DNA of 64,000 nt, from NCBI GenBank assembly GCA_944472155.2, contig OX235272.1, positions 10,338,354 to 10,402,353 on the forward strand, written 5' to 3'. The first letter of the stretch is position 1, and every line of letters begins with the position of its first letter. Positions 44,540 through 56,620 of this stretch are shown piece by piece. A model generated the notes under the pieces. That model was given only the letters and a program-made list of their open reading frames with translations. It was not told the origin of the DNA and did not search any database. Made by a program: the position numbers and the translations under genes. Origin of the DNA: Trichobilharzia szidati (Eukaryota > Platyhelminthes > Trematoda > Strigeidida > Schistosomatidae).

Positions 44540-45500
44540 AACTCCATTATCTCCTATCGTAGCGGATATATTTATGCACAGCTGGGAAAATATGGGCTCT
44601 CAATACATTTATTCTTACTCCAAAAATATGCTGGAGGTATCTGGATGACACATTCACAGTGTTAAAAACAGAACATATCTCTAGCTGCTTGACACACACA
44701 TAAACTCACTAGTAAAAGGAATAAAATTCACATTTGAATCAGAAAATGAACAAGGAGAATTAATCATGTTAGATTGTAAGATAAAAGGAATAGAAGACGG
44801 CAAACTACACACTAGTGTTTATAGAAAACCAACACATTCTAATAGATATTTAGACTTTAATTCGTCTCATCCGTTAACTGTTAAGGCAGGCTTAGTTAAG
44901 TGTCTAACAAACCGAGCAATGGCACTAAGTAGCACAAAAAAAGACTTAAATGATGAAATGAAACAGATAGAAGAGGAAGAGTTGGTGCTAAATAACTATA
45001 ATATAAAATTCATTAGGAATATCAAAAAGGTCAAAAGCAAAATAAAAATAATGGTGAAACTAATAATGATAATATTAATAAGAGAGAATATAAGGCATCT
45101 ACTGTTATACCATATAAGGAAGGGACATCTGAAACCCTACGTGGGATTCTCAACAAAGTGGAAATTAGAGTGCCATTTCAACCTACAAACTCACTCAGAG
45201 ACATTCTCTGTAGACTAAAGGACCCTGTCGGTTGACACGATTAAACAAGATAATATAATTTGCAAAATATCTTGCAATGACTGTGAGTTAGGTCAACTAC
45301 ATATGTCAAACTATTAGATCAGGAGTAGTGAGATTATCTGAACACAAGAATTTAGCCAGGGTTAGAATGATTGGCCTTACCCGCTAAGATAAGTAATTTA
45401 GAAAAAAGCTGAGCAATCACACTGCATGCATTAACACATACACACATCCAACACAATAGGGTTGGTGGGACAGGGTCAAAATTCTAAAGAGTACTTTATA
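44540..45500 (+). pseudogene. PLE-N copy: reverse transcriptase C terminus and endonuclease
   Basis: Broken plus-strand frames read ADIFMHSWENM, then LDDTFTVLKTEH, and KFTFESENEQGELIMLDCKI (44725-44790). They continue with GKLHTSVYRKPTHSNRYLDF (44800-44865) and HPLTVKAGLVKCLTNRAMAL, a clear PLE RT thumb region. The endonuclease remnant is near 45240-45320 (CKISCNDCELG). Relative of the 37.4-38.8 kb copy. Confidence 0.8.
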
Positions 45501-46529
45501 CTTATATCTAAGAGCAGAATAAGCGGGAATGCGGAGCCATGTATTTCATAAGAATAGTAATATGATGTTCTGTCTATCCACTTTTTGCAAAGGCATCCAA
45601 ATGTTTGGTCCATGGGTCCATGCAAAATTCACAACTGGATGACGTTTCGCACACAATCTATGCCACATACTCGAATCTGAGTGTATTCATCACACAGCTT
45701 CTTAACTTGCTTTATGCAGCTTTTTACTCCTTTCTGTTTGTTTTTTATTCAGTCTTCCGTGTGTTTTAAGACTGGCGTTGATTAACATTAACATTTGTCA
45801 GTCTACTTTACTCTTGCTGTAATTACTGACACCTGTTTCTACATCATTTTGAGGTGTTTTCTAATCTCGTGAGCTTCTTGATATTTACGGATTACTGGTG
45901 CGACTATCAGATTTATTCATCCTCTTGAGATTATAAACAGCTCTTTCATGTCCATAGGCCATGCCGCATTCAGTAAATGTAACCGGTAAGAGATAGGAAC
46001 AGGGAGGCATTGAATAAATTGGGATGGTAACAGCTGCGGTTTTGAAAGTTTGTCTAAGTTTGGTAAGGTAGATTGCAGGAAATTTGGCAGCATTAGTGCG
46101 AGAATTAGTGGGATTCGATCTGCACCAAACCATGGGGCCTTAAATTTCTCTACCTCCTCTCGTCTGTCTGTTTCTCGAGTTCTTAAACTCTGGAATCAAC
46201 TGCAGAACAACGTCCTCCCATGACGTCACTGACCTAGCTGCACGAGAATTGCCAAATTTTACTTAGCTCCTCAGCTCCAAGGTCTTCACATGGGATCGTG
46301 GATACCCACCAACATAACAGTAATGGCTTCAAAATCCTGCCGGAAGCTGGGGTTATCTCATACAGTATCTTCATCATGTCGGAGATAGCGACACTAGATG
46401 TGACAGTAGAATACGGTAGTGTTTCGGATCAGATTGTTTGTTTGACAAAATTAATTGTCCTTACATTGCAGGCGTTTCAGTTGGTTACAGGTCCGACTAC
46501 GAGGTGAGTCAGGTAAGAGGTCAGTTACT
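45501..46529. other. Mostly unassigned; possible CR1-like C-terminal fragment
   Basis: At 46140-46230 the plus strand reads SRLSVSRVLKLWNQLQNNVL, which resembles the last residues of CR1/jockey-type polyproteins. A PLE-N-like terminus (gatgacgtttcgcacacaat) lies at 45640. The rest is unrecognised. Confidence 0.4.
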
Positions 46530-46770
46530 CGCCTGTGACACTGGCTGCCGGTTGCGCTTAATATATCACTAATTGGCATAGTTGATATCTCCTGGCTATA
46601 GGATCAATTCCTAATGTCTGAATGGTCTGTCAGGACACCTTGTAACTGGAAGATCCTAAGTTCCAACCTTAGCGGGTACATAGAGCTGAAGAATCCCAAA
46701 TTAAGACGAAACATCTAATTTTCCAATGGTTCTTTCCCCAAGCCATGTCAACTTATGATCAAACCAGTTA
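46530..46770 (+). repeat. SINE-B copy
   Basis: Plus-strand tRNA-like head and hammerhead-like part with ctgaaga and GAAA, but the cleavage triplet region is lost (catctaattttcc). Confidence 0.6.
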
Positions 46771-47079
46771 CACTGAATTTTGTATTTGTACATGCTCTTT
46801 GACATAGGGCATGTTTTTCCCATTCTCTTATGCCTTCCATATAGTATTTCCACAAGGATCTCACATTTCTCCTTTTTGCAGATTCCTCTGTCACTTCGCT
46901 GTTCAAGATTCTTTCAAATAAAATCATGCACAAGATAATACTTATATCAAATTGTCAGTATTGCACGCCAAACCAGTGACTTAACATTAGCTTAGTAACA
47001 TAACATAAAAAATCTACTCACCATGGTGATTTCCCCTAGAAAATGATGAATGACGTAATATGTATAGTGTTTTCTTTAT

Positions 47080-47605
47080 TTCTTACTTTGAATCCTTAGG
47101 GCAAAGATATTTTTCCGTTCCCTCTTCGCCTTCTTCTTGTCCTTCACACCGAATGTGCATTATTCATTATTGTTGTTGTCAGCCTTTATCAATGACCTAT
47201 AGATGAAATGATCCCATAATCTGATCTTACGACACAAGAATGAGTTTATTAAGTTGCCATTTGAAACGGCTTTGCATAATTCTGTTTGTAAAGCAACACA
47301 CACGCACACGCACATGCACAACACGTGTAGTCACATATAAGCTGATTGCGTCATAATATGAAACGCATATTGGGATCAAACGACAGTTGCTAATAACAGA
47401 AACGTCTCGAACATGTATATGCATATATTATTATAGTTATACAGGGGAACAGACAAGGTTTATCACTAAGATAGCTAATAATCATTTCTGGACAAATGAC
47501 AGATCTATACATGGTGAAGAAAATTTACGGTATCTATGGGAAAAACTATTCGAATAAGCTTGAAACACTTATTCTGACTGTATAATTTTATGCAGCAGTC
47601 TCATA
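47080..47605 (+). repeat. Unknown repeat U, copy 1 (first part)
   Basis: Matches 49640-49763 and 51541-51910 block by block: tgaaatgatc near 47205 and 49732; the cacacacgcacacg region; cataatatgaaacgcatatt versus cgtcatatgaaacacatgtt; aataacagaaacgtctcg versus aataacagaaatgtctcg; tgaaacacttattctgactg versus cgaaacactttcgctgacta. No protein or named transposon recognised. Confidence 0.65.
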
Positions 47606-47824
47606 GGGATGGAAACAAAACACATAGCACAGCGAAGAGTCTCTTTTCGGCGGTGAATTCGTTCACTTAGCTAGCAATAATCAGACAAAAATGAAAATAA
47701 GTTAGGGTTATTGTTGACAAGACATTTCAAAAATGTGATGAGTAATCAAATTGTAACTAGGATGGGTGGGGTGAATTGAAGATTGGTGAGAGGGTGGTGG
47801 TGATGTGTTGTCAAAAAAACCCAG

Positions 47825-47925
47825 TAATTAATGTGCGTCGATGACACAGTGGTTATGACTCTCGCCAATAATGCACATGGTCCGGGGTTCGATCCCCTGC
47901 CCACGCATACCTGATATCTATGGTC
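47825..47925 (+). repeat. SINE-A head fragment
   Basis: The tRNA-like head (gtgcgtcgatgacacagtgg ... tccggggttcgatccc) without the SINE-A body; a CR1-I tail follows immediately. Confidence 0.7.
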
Positions 47926-48030
47926 GGCCTGCAAAATTTGGGCTACCGATATCACATGCTGAAAATTCCATACCTGTACCATAAATACGGTGTGGAATCA
48001 AGTTGTAATAAAAAAAATTAATAAACACAT
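47926..48030 (+). mobile_element. CR1-I 3' tail fragment
   Basis: Contains tgctgaaaattccatacctg and ends in an A-rich tail, the same terminus as at 4826-4905. Its direct fusion to a SINE-A head suggests a tRNA head joined to a second LINE tail. Confidence 0.6.
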
Positions 48031-48477
48031 AAAAGAAGTAGAATAAGCGTAGCACAGTTACGTAATAAGCTGAGTAGTTTAATGAGTGAGTTGTGATTAG
48101 GATGTGCATAGAGAAACAAAGAAAAATATGGGATTATGTAAGAATTCTAAAGATTACAAATATTATAAGAAGTTAAGAAAACAAAAGCAAGCACACAAAC
48201 ATCAAGTCAGTAAAAAGTCAACACGGTTGTTACCGTGATTGTAGAAGTGGTTGGGTGGATTTTCTTTTGTGTACATAACTTTGGTTTTTCCATCTGAATC
48301 AGCAATATAAAAGAGATGAAAGCGTATTGCCTTTGGTAGCTTGTTCTTCACTTTGTAGATCACTATGAAGGAGGAGGCGTTTGTTGAGATGGAATGACCA
48401 ATGTTGGCTGACGAGATGTTCGATGGTCGCAATACTTATGCAGCTACTATTACCTTTTTGAAACCATGCGGGATTTT

Positions 48478-48712
48478 CTTTTAAACCTCCACGTTTCCAG
48501 TGGAACATAGGGCACCTTCAAGCTAGAGACTGGAAGTTTCAGTAGCAGTGGTGTTTATTTTTACGGGATGAGGTTGCTAGCCTCATGCCCCACAACCTTC
48601 CGTCTTATTACTGGCTTAGCGAGGTAAAGGATTATGTCGGCTGGGGATGGAACCCCGGTCGACACGCGTGGTTAGCAAGCACTCTAACGCCGTGCCACCG
48701 ATGCACAAGCCA
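48478..48712 (-). repeat. SINE-A copy
   Basis: Minus-strand copy with RTE-I-like end at the left (ccagtggaacatagggcacc), the hairpin, body and tRNA-like head ending gtgcatcggtggca. Confidence 0.8.
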
Positions 48713-48879
48713 TGCGGAAAAGTGTTCTTGAACTCCAATGGACAGGATATGCGTCGAACAAACAAAGTACCCGGCTGACGCCACAGCATCAGATGAACTG
48801 ATATATCTGTATGGGGCTAATATGGATGACACATTTACGATTATTACTATCATTATTCCTGTTTATAATTTGCAGACAC

Positions 48880-49020
48880 AGAACATGTGATTGACTGTTA
48901 AAATGTGAAGATTAGTTGCCAAGCCACAGTTACGAGATGAAATATGAAGCTAAGTGTTCTATCTGACATGATAATTGTTTGGTTCAAAAAGGAGTTGATG
49001 CAGTCCCTGTTGGTGAGATG
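48880..49020 (+). repeat. Unknown repeat U, copy 1 (second part)
   Basis: Parallels 51925-52085: aatgtgaagattagttgcca versus aatgtgaaaattagttgcca, and the tagttcaagagtgagttgat region. Separated from the first part by an insertion carrying SINE-A and CR1-I pieces. Confidence 0.6.
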
Positions 49021-49044
49021 ATGAGATCATTGTAAAAAAAGCCT

Positions 49045-49125
49045 GTCTTCATTCAATTGGAGGTGTGTCGTTGTTGTGGTCGAAACCCCATGTTCCACTT
49101 GGGATCCAAGGGAATAATAATAATT
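49045..49125 (+). mobile_element. RTE-I 3' terminus fragment
   Basis: Only the last 80 bp: ccccatgttccacttgggat followed by aat repeats. Confidence 0.6.
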
Positions 49126-49763
49126 TCTTCATTTCAACCTAATTTCACCCTAATAATAATAATATTTACAAAGTTAATCATCCCCAATTTTTTACACCCT
49201 GTGTATTATTATCATGTTGCAACGAAATGGGAATCCTACTCAGTATATCCTACAGATTTTCTTAGAGTTTTAAGAAAAAAGGGTATGCTGACGTTCACGA
49301 AAAATAAGAAGTATACTAATGCTAGATCTCATACCTCCACCTTCTATAGTATTTGTTCGAGGTAGATCAAAAACAAATCAAAACACCAAAGTAACCGTCC
49401 AAAATATGAAGTATATTTTGGGACCAATATCGGGACCATCGAAGATGATTGCATAACTAGCTAGGGATCGTGCACGAACGAACGAACGAACGAGTGTAAA
49501 ACGACAGTGTGGCAAATGGCGTAGATGTCTGACAGCGAGTCTTCAGCTTAACGAGTAGACTTAGACAATGAAGGTCAGTCAGCATCCATTGTTGAGTGAT
49601 AAATGCTGTAGGCTAATAAGGTTGGGGCATTATTTTCCGCTACAGAGTAAAAATATTTTTCTGTTCAGAGTTAATGGGCATTATGCCTTATTACTACTGT
49701 CAGCCATTACCAGTAATATATGAATGAAATGATCATATAAACTGATCGAATGAAATAAGATTA

Positions 49764-51529
49764 ATTATAATAAAAGATTTTGTATTTCCCAATGAATGAA
49801 TGAAAAACAAAACCATATTGTTGTTGTTTTTACTGACGCTTTGCTATTTAATGCTGCTGCTAATAGCTTTATCAAAGTGGTATTAATAAACCACAATCTA
49901 CAAAATCTCAGCTTACAAATAGCAACTTAATCATCATTCTTTAGCATGGGATCATTTTCGCGTTATCAAATTGGCCAGTTGGTAAAGATAACAAAACCAG
50001 GTGTAGATTGTTGGATTTGATAAGCGTGTGAAATTATAAAAGCACCATGTATTTACATAGTGAAATCACTTATCACATTCGTGTTGATTTTGTCATTTCA
50101 TGTCAGAGGGGGTTGGGGTGTTGTAACCAGGTCAAATTCTGTTTTAGTCCTTCATTCCTATTCAGACAATTTCAATTCCACTTGATATGAAGTGCTTCTG
50201 ATGATGTTAGACGTTCTTTGTGATTTCTGAAATGCTTTCTCTGGATGATGATTTCAATATTGTCGAAATCAATTTTGTGACCTGATTCTATAGCGTCGCA
50301 TGTAGACAAGCTATGGCTGATGATTTTTCAAGCTTTTCTTGTTCGCTAACTGGATTTCTCGGTGGTTGGTTGAACAGATACTCCACGGTATTCATTTCTT
50401 CTGATTACCTTGATTTCTCTCTGGTGAGGTTTGTCCGATGTATGCCACATCGCATCACACTTAAAGCAAGCATTTTATTTTATCGACACAGTTAGATAGA
50501 AAACTCTTAGGGATTTTATCTTTTATATAGACAAGGTTACTTTGTAGTGTGTGCGTGTCTCGTGTTTTGAAGAAAACTCTGATGTCGAGCTTATTGAGTA
50601 CTCTTCTGATATCGTCTGACGTTTCCACACTATGTGGAATGACGACTGTTGAGGTCCATGTTTTTGGAACACGTTTTCGACCATACTTAATGTCAGTGTT
50701 GATTTTGTTGATGAAGTTCTTTGGGTGGTTGTTTTCCTTGAGAGTCTCAGTAATGTTTGATATTTCTTCTTCTTCTTTTTCCTTCTCATCCGTTAGCATC
50801 AGAGAGTGTGCTCATCTAAGAAGACTTGAAACAACTGATACTGTTGCGCTGACTGGTTTTGATGGTCTCAAGTCTACATATTTATTGGATTGGATTTTCT
50901 TGCTGAATATAGATATACTAAAATGTCCCTTTTCTCTCTTCTTTTAACTAGCCAGGCAGTCTAGAAATGGTAGTTCACCAACGTCTGATTCTGCCTGCTT
51001 CCGAAGTAAACTGGATTCTGGGAGATCGATTGCTTATTTTCTTCATGAATGAACTGTGTAAATCTCGTTTAAGCACTTCAAAAGTATCATCTACATATCT
51101 TAACCATATTTTAGAAGTGGGTATGCTTGAAAAGATGTTATCTTCGAATCTATTCATGAAAAGATCAGTGACTATTGGGGAAACTGGCGAACCCATAGCG
51201 ACACCATTTGTCTGTCTATATAAATTCTCTTTAAGTATAATATAATTACTTTCTAGACAGAATTTTAAGCTCTTAATAATTTCACTGGTGTCCAGTGGAC
51301 ATCTTTGTGATAGTGTTGTATCTGATTCTAGTAGACTGGAAATGATATCCGGACTTTCGTTTATCAGCATTATATAGCGAAACGTCAGTAAAAACGACAA
51401 CAACAATATCGTTTTGTTTTTCATTCATTGGGAAATACAGAAGAACAACCTTTATCATAATGAATATCATATGCCACCCAATGCCCAAATTTTTTCAAAC
51501 TGTTAAAAGTGAACTTGGTTTGTACATGT
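49764..51529 (-). mobile_element. PLE-D: PLE with inverted ends and a 14-bp target duplication
   Basis: The element interrupts repeat U and is flanked by atgaaataagatta at 49750-49763 and 51530-51543. Inverted arms of about 80 bp (49781-49859 and 51361-51439) bound a minus-strand body with reverse transcriptase and endonuclease pieces. The whole structure, including both arms, lies inside one target duplication, so it inserted as a unit. Confidence 0.85.
50975..51424 (-). pseudogene. PLE-D reverse transcriptase (C-terminal half)
   Basis: Reads LKFCLESNYIILKENLYRQT followed by NGVAMGSPVSPIVTDLFMNR and the catalytic WLRYVDDTFEVLK, all typical of PLE reverse transcriptases (GVAMGSPLSP, YVDD). 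The frame is open for 149 residues and stops at 50975; the continuation (50799-50461: ITETLKENNHPKNFINKINT, VPKTWTSTVVIPHSV) is in another frame and leads into the GIY-YIG remnant near 50400-50470. The N-terminal fingers are missing. Confidence 0.8.
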
Positions 51530-51540
51530 ATGAAATAAGA

Positions 51541-52085
51541 TTATAAGCCCATTAACTAACTAACCTTTTAGAGTTTTGCATTATATTTCTGTTTACACAC
51601 TAACACACACATGCAAACATGCACACACATAAGGACATACAACACGCATAGATACATGTAAGTTGCGTCATTGCGTCATATGAAACACATGTTGGGATAA
51701 TATGACAATCGTTAATAACAGAAATGTCTCGCCTATCTATATGGATACATTTTATGGATATATATAGAGGAGAAGAGATGAGATTTGTCACTATGACAAC
51801 TGATAATCATTCCTAGAATATGTTGAATCTATACATGTGGAAGAGCATTCACAGTATCTATGTGAAAAACTATTTGTATAAGCGCGAAACACTTTCGCTG
51901 ACTATATCATATTATGCGTGTACAACACGTGACGGAACTGTGAAAATGTGAAAATTAGTTGCCATGCCCCAAATGACGAAGACGGAGACAATTTTCTAGA
52001 TACAAAAATATGAACCAAGTGTTGTGTTTGATTCATATGATCGTTATTTAGTTCAAGAGTGAGTTGATACGATCAATCTCTCTGT
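51541..52085 (+). repeat. Unknown repeat U, copy 2
   Basis: Second copy of the repeat described at 47080-47605 and 48880-49020. Its first part is 49640-49763, separated by the PLE-D insertion. In copy 2 the two parts found apart in copy 1 are contiguous (51541-52085). Confidence 0.65.
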
Positions 52086-52104
52086 GGGGAATTGAGTTAA
52101 AGCA

Positions 52105-53350
52105 ATGCAGGGATTAACAAAGTGGTATTCAAATTCTGGAAAAATCAGCATAAAAACAAATTATGTTAAGTTAAAATGGATCTCGGAGAGTACATTCGAG
52201 ATAAATAATTTAGTTTATCTAATACCTAACATCATAGTAACTGTGAGGTCAAATATGTAGGTTAATGTAACAGACAGGGGGCAGATAAACATATCTGTAA
52301 AACTTGGTAACTATGGTATTATGTAATTCCATATTAGTTTGTTTATTAGATGTATCACACAGTGAGTGAAACAGCGTTATTTACTGGATGACACAGTTTC
52401 GAACACAAATTGTTGTGGTTCATAATCATATCATCAATTATAATCAAACAATTTCGTTGTAGGGTTAGTAGAATTTTTAGATATCTGGGTGGACAGGTGT
52501 TGAATCATTCCTATTACATGAATTTGCAGTTGATTCGATAAACAAAGCTTCCCTTATCAATCTCTCCCTCCATCCTGTGGCATTCGATTTTAAAACTGTC
52601 ATCCTATCCCATCCTATTGTATGGTTGTGTGTAATTGCATACAATGAGTGGTATAGCTGAACTATTCTCCAGATTTCTTATCTTATTTGGGTCAAACAAT
52701 CTAGATTTTGCTAAGTTTTTATGTTCAACTAGTCTGACTGCCCCTGTTCTACTAGTTTGACCTATGTATTTGACCTGACAATCATTGCAGACAGAGTATT
52801 AGATAAACTAAATTGTTTTATTTAATTGTCTCCACAGGATTGATCCTTTAACCAACAAAGCTTGTTTCTAATTGGGCTTATGGATTTGAACGCCAACCAC
52901 TTTTATTCCTGCCTTCTGCGTAAGATGGTTTCTGAGATTCCTTCTTTGTATAGAAGTACTATTGATATTTAAAATTCCTTATTGTTGATGTTGTCATTAT
53001 CCTGTGCATGTCTGACATGCATGTCGTCATTAAAATTATTATTATTACTGCTATCACTATCACTACTATCATTATTTATTTTATTTTTACATTTCCCTAC
53101 ATACTTTCTGATTAATTTATCAGGGTAATTATTAAGTTCCAAAGCTTCTCCTATACACCTCACTTTCTGTCTTAGATTTTCCTTGGTACTACTTAGTTTT
53201 TGTGCTTTGTCACTTAAACATTTCACCAATCCTATTTTTACTGACTTAGGATGGGATGATTGGAAGTTCAAATATCTGTTTGAATGTGTGGGTTTCCTGT
53301 AAACACTAGAGCAGCGTTAGTCTAATAGACTATTCAACCCTAAGGAGAAA
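52105..53350 (-). pseudogene. PLE-N copy with an inverted fragment at its 3' side
   Basis: Minus-strand frames: FQSSHPKSVKIGLVKCLSDK then AQKLSSTKENLRQKVR (53265-53140), an Asn/Asp-rich linker (53100-53030), and a decayed GIY-YIG region (52800-52650). The 3' end at 52300-52450 carries the tcgaaact and gtcatccag terminus. A plus-strand piece of the same family lies at 52105-52290. Confidence 0.7.
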
Positions 53351-53860
53351 CATAAAATCCAGAGAAGAAAACAAACAGTTCAGCTATAGCACTACACGGG
53401 GTTATGCACAACCACACGCCATGATGAGATAAAATGACATTCTTAAAATTTAGTGTGACTTGATGAGGAGGGAGAGGTTGACAGCTGATACTCTCAATCC
53501 GCATGGTTTGATCTTTGAAATTTACACCTTCTGTATACATCAGAACAGCGCATTCTCTTTTATCAGAGTGTAGAATTACAAGGTTATTGTCTTCTCGAAG
53601 CTTAAGTGAAGCTGTCTAATATCCTTTAGTGAAATAAGTGACCCAGAACGATAATAATGATAATAACAGTAATAATAATGAACAATGAACAATTACTCCT
53701 TGCAATAAATTCTCACTTCCTCAAACTCTACAATTCAAAATCTATTAATTTTAGTGAATAATAGAGCCATAGTAAAAGGAAATAAACCTCGCCTAGATTA
53801 CTAGGTCACTAGTATTCTAGCCGGTCCCAAGCCCGGATAAAGAGGGAGGGTTGGGGCGCG

Positions 53861-56212
53861 GTGCTAGCAACTCCACCCCCAAAACTTAACCAAATTGCTA
53901 CTAAAACTTCAACGCACAAATATATTCAAAATTCTAAAATTACAAATAGTGACCTTATTTTTCGCTGGAATCGGGGAAGTGAAATGACGCGGGCTGGTGA
54001 AAGCCTTCGGGAAGCCAGTCAGCCGATGTGCCTTCTTTCGATGAAAGCGAAAATAAGGATGGGGACGTGGAATGTTCGTACAATGTACGAAGCTGGGAAG
54101 GCTGCTCAGGTAGCCGCAGAAATGAGGAGATATAGAATAGAAGTGTTGGGAATCTGCGAGAGCAGATGGAACGGATGTGGAAGGAGCCAACTATCAACTG
54201 GAGAGACAATAATCTGCTCCGGTCACCCAGAGGACAATCACGAGCACACCGAGGGAGTAGCCATCATGATGTCACCAACGGCGGCTAAAGCTCTCATGCA
54301 GTGGGAACCAATCTCCTCCAGGATAATGACAGCCAGGTTCAACTCAAAAGGAAAAAAGGTTACAATCATTCAGTGCTACGCGCCTACAAACGCCTCAGAA
54401 CATGAGAAGGAGGATTTCTACAGTCAACTACAAACAGTAATGGACAACGTCCCAAATGGCGATATCAAAATCCTGATGGGCGACATGAATGCGAAACTGG
54501 GAGGAGACAATACAGGAAGAGAACTCACCATGGGTCGTGAGGCCCTCGGTGAAATGAACGAAAATGGTGAACTCTTCTCAGACTTCTGCGCCTTCAATGA
54601 TTTGGTGATTGGTGGCAGTGTGTTCAAACACAGGGATATACACAAGGCGACATGGATTTCACCAGACGGACACACCAAAAACCAGATAGACTTCATTTCA
54701 ATCTCAAGGAAGTGGAGACGGAGCCTACTGGACACAAGATCGAGGAGAGGAGCAGATGTGGGTTCAGACCACTATCTAGTACAAGGGACATTCAAGGTGA
54801 AGCTGAAAGCCTCGAGGATAGCTGGGGATAGGCCACAATGCAAGTTCAACACTCACAAACTGAAGGACACAACCACAAGGGACATTTTTACTGCAACTGT
54901 CAGAGCAAAGCAGGAAACACTACGTGGCACCACTGAGGAATCACCCGTGGAAGACCATTGGAACTCTCTGAAGGTAATTTTCAACGAAACGTGCTCAACG
55001 GTTTTAGGAAGAAAGAAGAAACAAGACAAGGAATGGCTCTCAACAGACACTTGGAAACTAATAGAGGAGAGGAGAAAAGTGAAAGAGAAAATGATTCAAT
55101 GCAAAGATGGACAAGAGAAAGAGACGCTGAACTCAACTTACACAGCACTGGACAAAGAAGTGAAGAAGAGTGCCAGGAAGGACAAAAGACAATTCTACGA
55201 CAACCTGGCTACTGAAGCTGAGAAGGCAGCAGGCAAAAGGGACCTGAGGACACTATATCAGATAACCAAGTCTCTATCCGGGAAGAGATCAACACAAGTG
55301 AAACCTATAAAAGACAGCCAAGGGAACCCAATTACCAAAGAAGAAAGACAGATTAAACAATGGGCGGACCACTTCAAAGGACTCTTGAACCGACCACCAC
55401 CTACAACCCGTCCAGAAATACCAACAACAGCACGTACACAACTGCAAGTTGACACCAATCCTCCAACGAAAACTGAAGTCATGAATGCAATCAAGCTTCT
55501 GAAAGCTGGAAAAGCAGCTGGACCAGATGGAATACCCCCGGAAGCACTGAAAGCGGACCTAGAAACGACGGCAGATATGCTGACTCCATTATTGCAAAAG
55601 ATCTGGAAAGAGGGAAAGGTGCCTACTGACTGGAGGAAAGGTTACCTGGTGAAACTACCAAAGAAGGGCGACCTGGGACTCTGCAAGAACTGGCGAGGAA
55701 TCATGCTCCTGTCGACGCCAAGTAAAATCCTGAGTCGCATCATCCTGGAGAGAATCAAGGACGCACTGGATACAGAACTCCGACCAGAACAAGCTGGATT
55801 CAGGAAAGGCAAATCATGTTCTGACCGAATTGCAACTCTACGCATCATCATCACAGAACAAAGCATGGGATGGCAATCAAACCTCTACCTCAACTTCATA
55901 GACTTTGAGAAGGCCTTCGACAGCGTTGACCGCGAAGTAATTTGGAAACTACTCGAGTACTACGGCGTACCCCAAATATTCATCAACCTTATTCAACAAC
56001 TGTACGACAACGGCACATGTCAAGTGATCCACAACGGAAAACTCAGCGAAGCGTTTGGAGTAAACACAGGAGTCAGAAAAGGGTGCTTATTATCACCAAT
56101 GATATTCCTAATTGTGGTGGACTGGATTATGCGTCAGACAGTGGGAAACGAGAAGACGGGGATATCCTGGACCGACGTGAAGAACCTAGAAGACCTGGAT
56201 TTCGCGCGTTGA
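53861..56212 (+). pseudogene. RTE-I ORF: endonuclease and reverse transcriptase, broken in the catalytic motif
   Basis: The open frame covers 783 codons from a GTG; the likely real start is an ATG at 53984 or soon after. Residues about 67-310 form an EEP (AP-like) endonuclease: MGTWNVRTMYEAGK, CYAPTN, GDMNAKLG (about 206), QIDFISIS and GSDHYLV (about 301). A charged linker follows. The reverse transcriptase starts around 490: GKAAGPDGIPPEALK, KNWRGIMLLSTPSKIL, EQAGFRKGKSC, FEKAFDSVDREVIW (about 682) and GVRKGCLLSP (about 736). At 56207-56210 four extra bases (cgtt) lie inside the FADD motif, intact at 41098-41112, so the frame ends FAR and a stop. Otherwise the frame is uninterrupted, suggesting a young copy. 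Confidence 0.88.
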
Positions 56213-56505
56213 TGATTTATGTTTGATGTCACACAAAATCGAAGACTTACAAGCAAAAACCGACAAACTGGTCGAAGAAGCAGCCAGAGAAGACAGGACT
56301 CCAGGTGAACACAGACAAGACGGAGGTCATGAAAATAACCAACCAACAACAGCAGCAACATCCAGTGCCAATCACCATCAACGGGAGGGATTTGAAAGAG
56401 GTTACTTCTTTCACTTATCTAGGGAGCATTGTCTCAAACACAGGAGGAACGGACGAGGATGTCAAATCGAGAATCGGGAAGGCGAGAAACACATTCATTC
56501 TGCGC
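56211..56505 (+). pseudogene. RTE-I continuation after the frameshift
   Basis: Continues in a different frame with the IEDLQAKTDKLVEEA and TDKTEVMKITNQQQQQHPVP, then LKEVTSFTYLGSIVSNTGG segments. It ends when RTE-I homology stops at about 56500. Confidence 0.75.
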
Positions 56506-56620
56506 ATTTTTTCCTAATTGAGACTTATCATCTGGATGCACCTGCATTCCCAGTGAGCGATGGTGCTTCTATAGGACTTCTGCATCATCTTTGTTATGGT
56601 CACTCAGATGTAGTAAGTGA
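56506..56620 (-). repeat. Sm-alpha-like SINE fragment
   Basis: On minus: caccatcgctcactgggaat, caggtgcatccagatgataa, gtctcaattagg, the first half of the Sm-alpha hammerhead module with A at core position 3. It abuts the truncated RTE-I. Confidence 0.6.

Larger units (their letters stand above)
53770..56505 (+). mobile_element. RTE-I LINE, most complete copy
   Basis: Begins with a GC-richer leader (ctagccggtcccaagcccgg at 53817), continues with endonuclease and reverse transcriptase, and stops abruptly at about 56500 (gcgagaaacacattcattc), where an Sm-alpha-like segment begins. The 3' end is therefore missing. Compared with the 40986-41930 copy it lacks everything downstream of the aaacacattcat region. 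Confidence 0.85.

Noticed and set aside
47282..47330. A regulatory CA-repeat element
   Set aside because: It is a simple (ca)n-like tract within repeat U, and no binding site can be supported.
49478..49494. A CRISPR-like or satellite array from the cgaa repeats
   Set aside because: It is a 4-bp microsatellite of about four units, without spacers.
53909..55866. Minus-strand open frames within the RTE-I copy
   Set aside because: They are antisense shadows of the long plus-strand frame.
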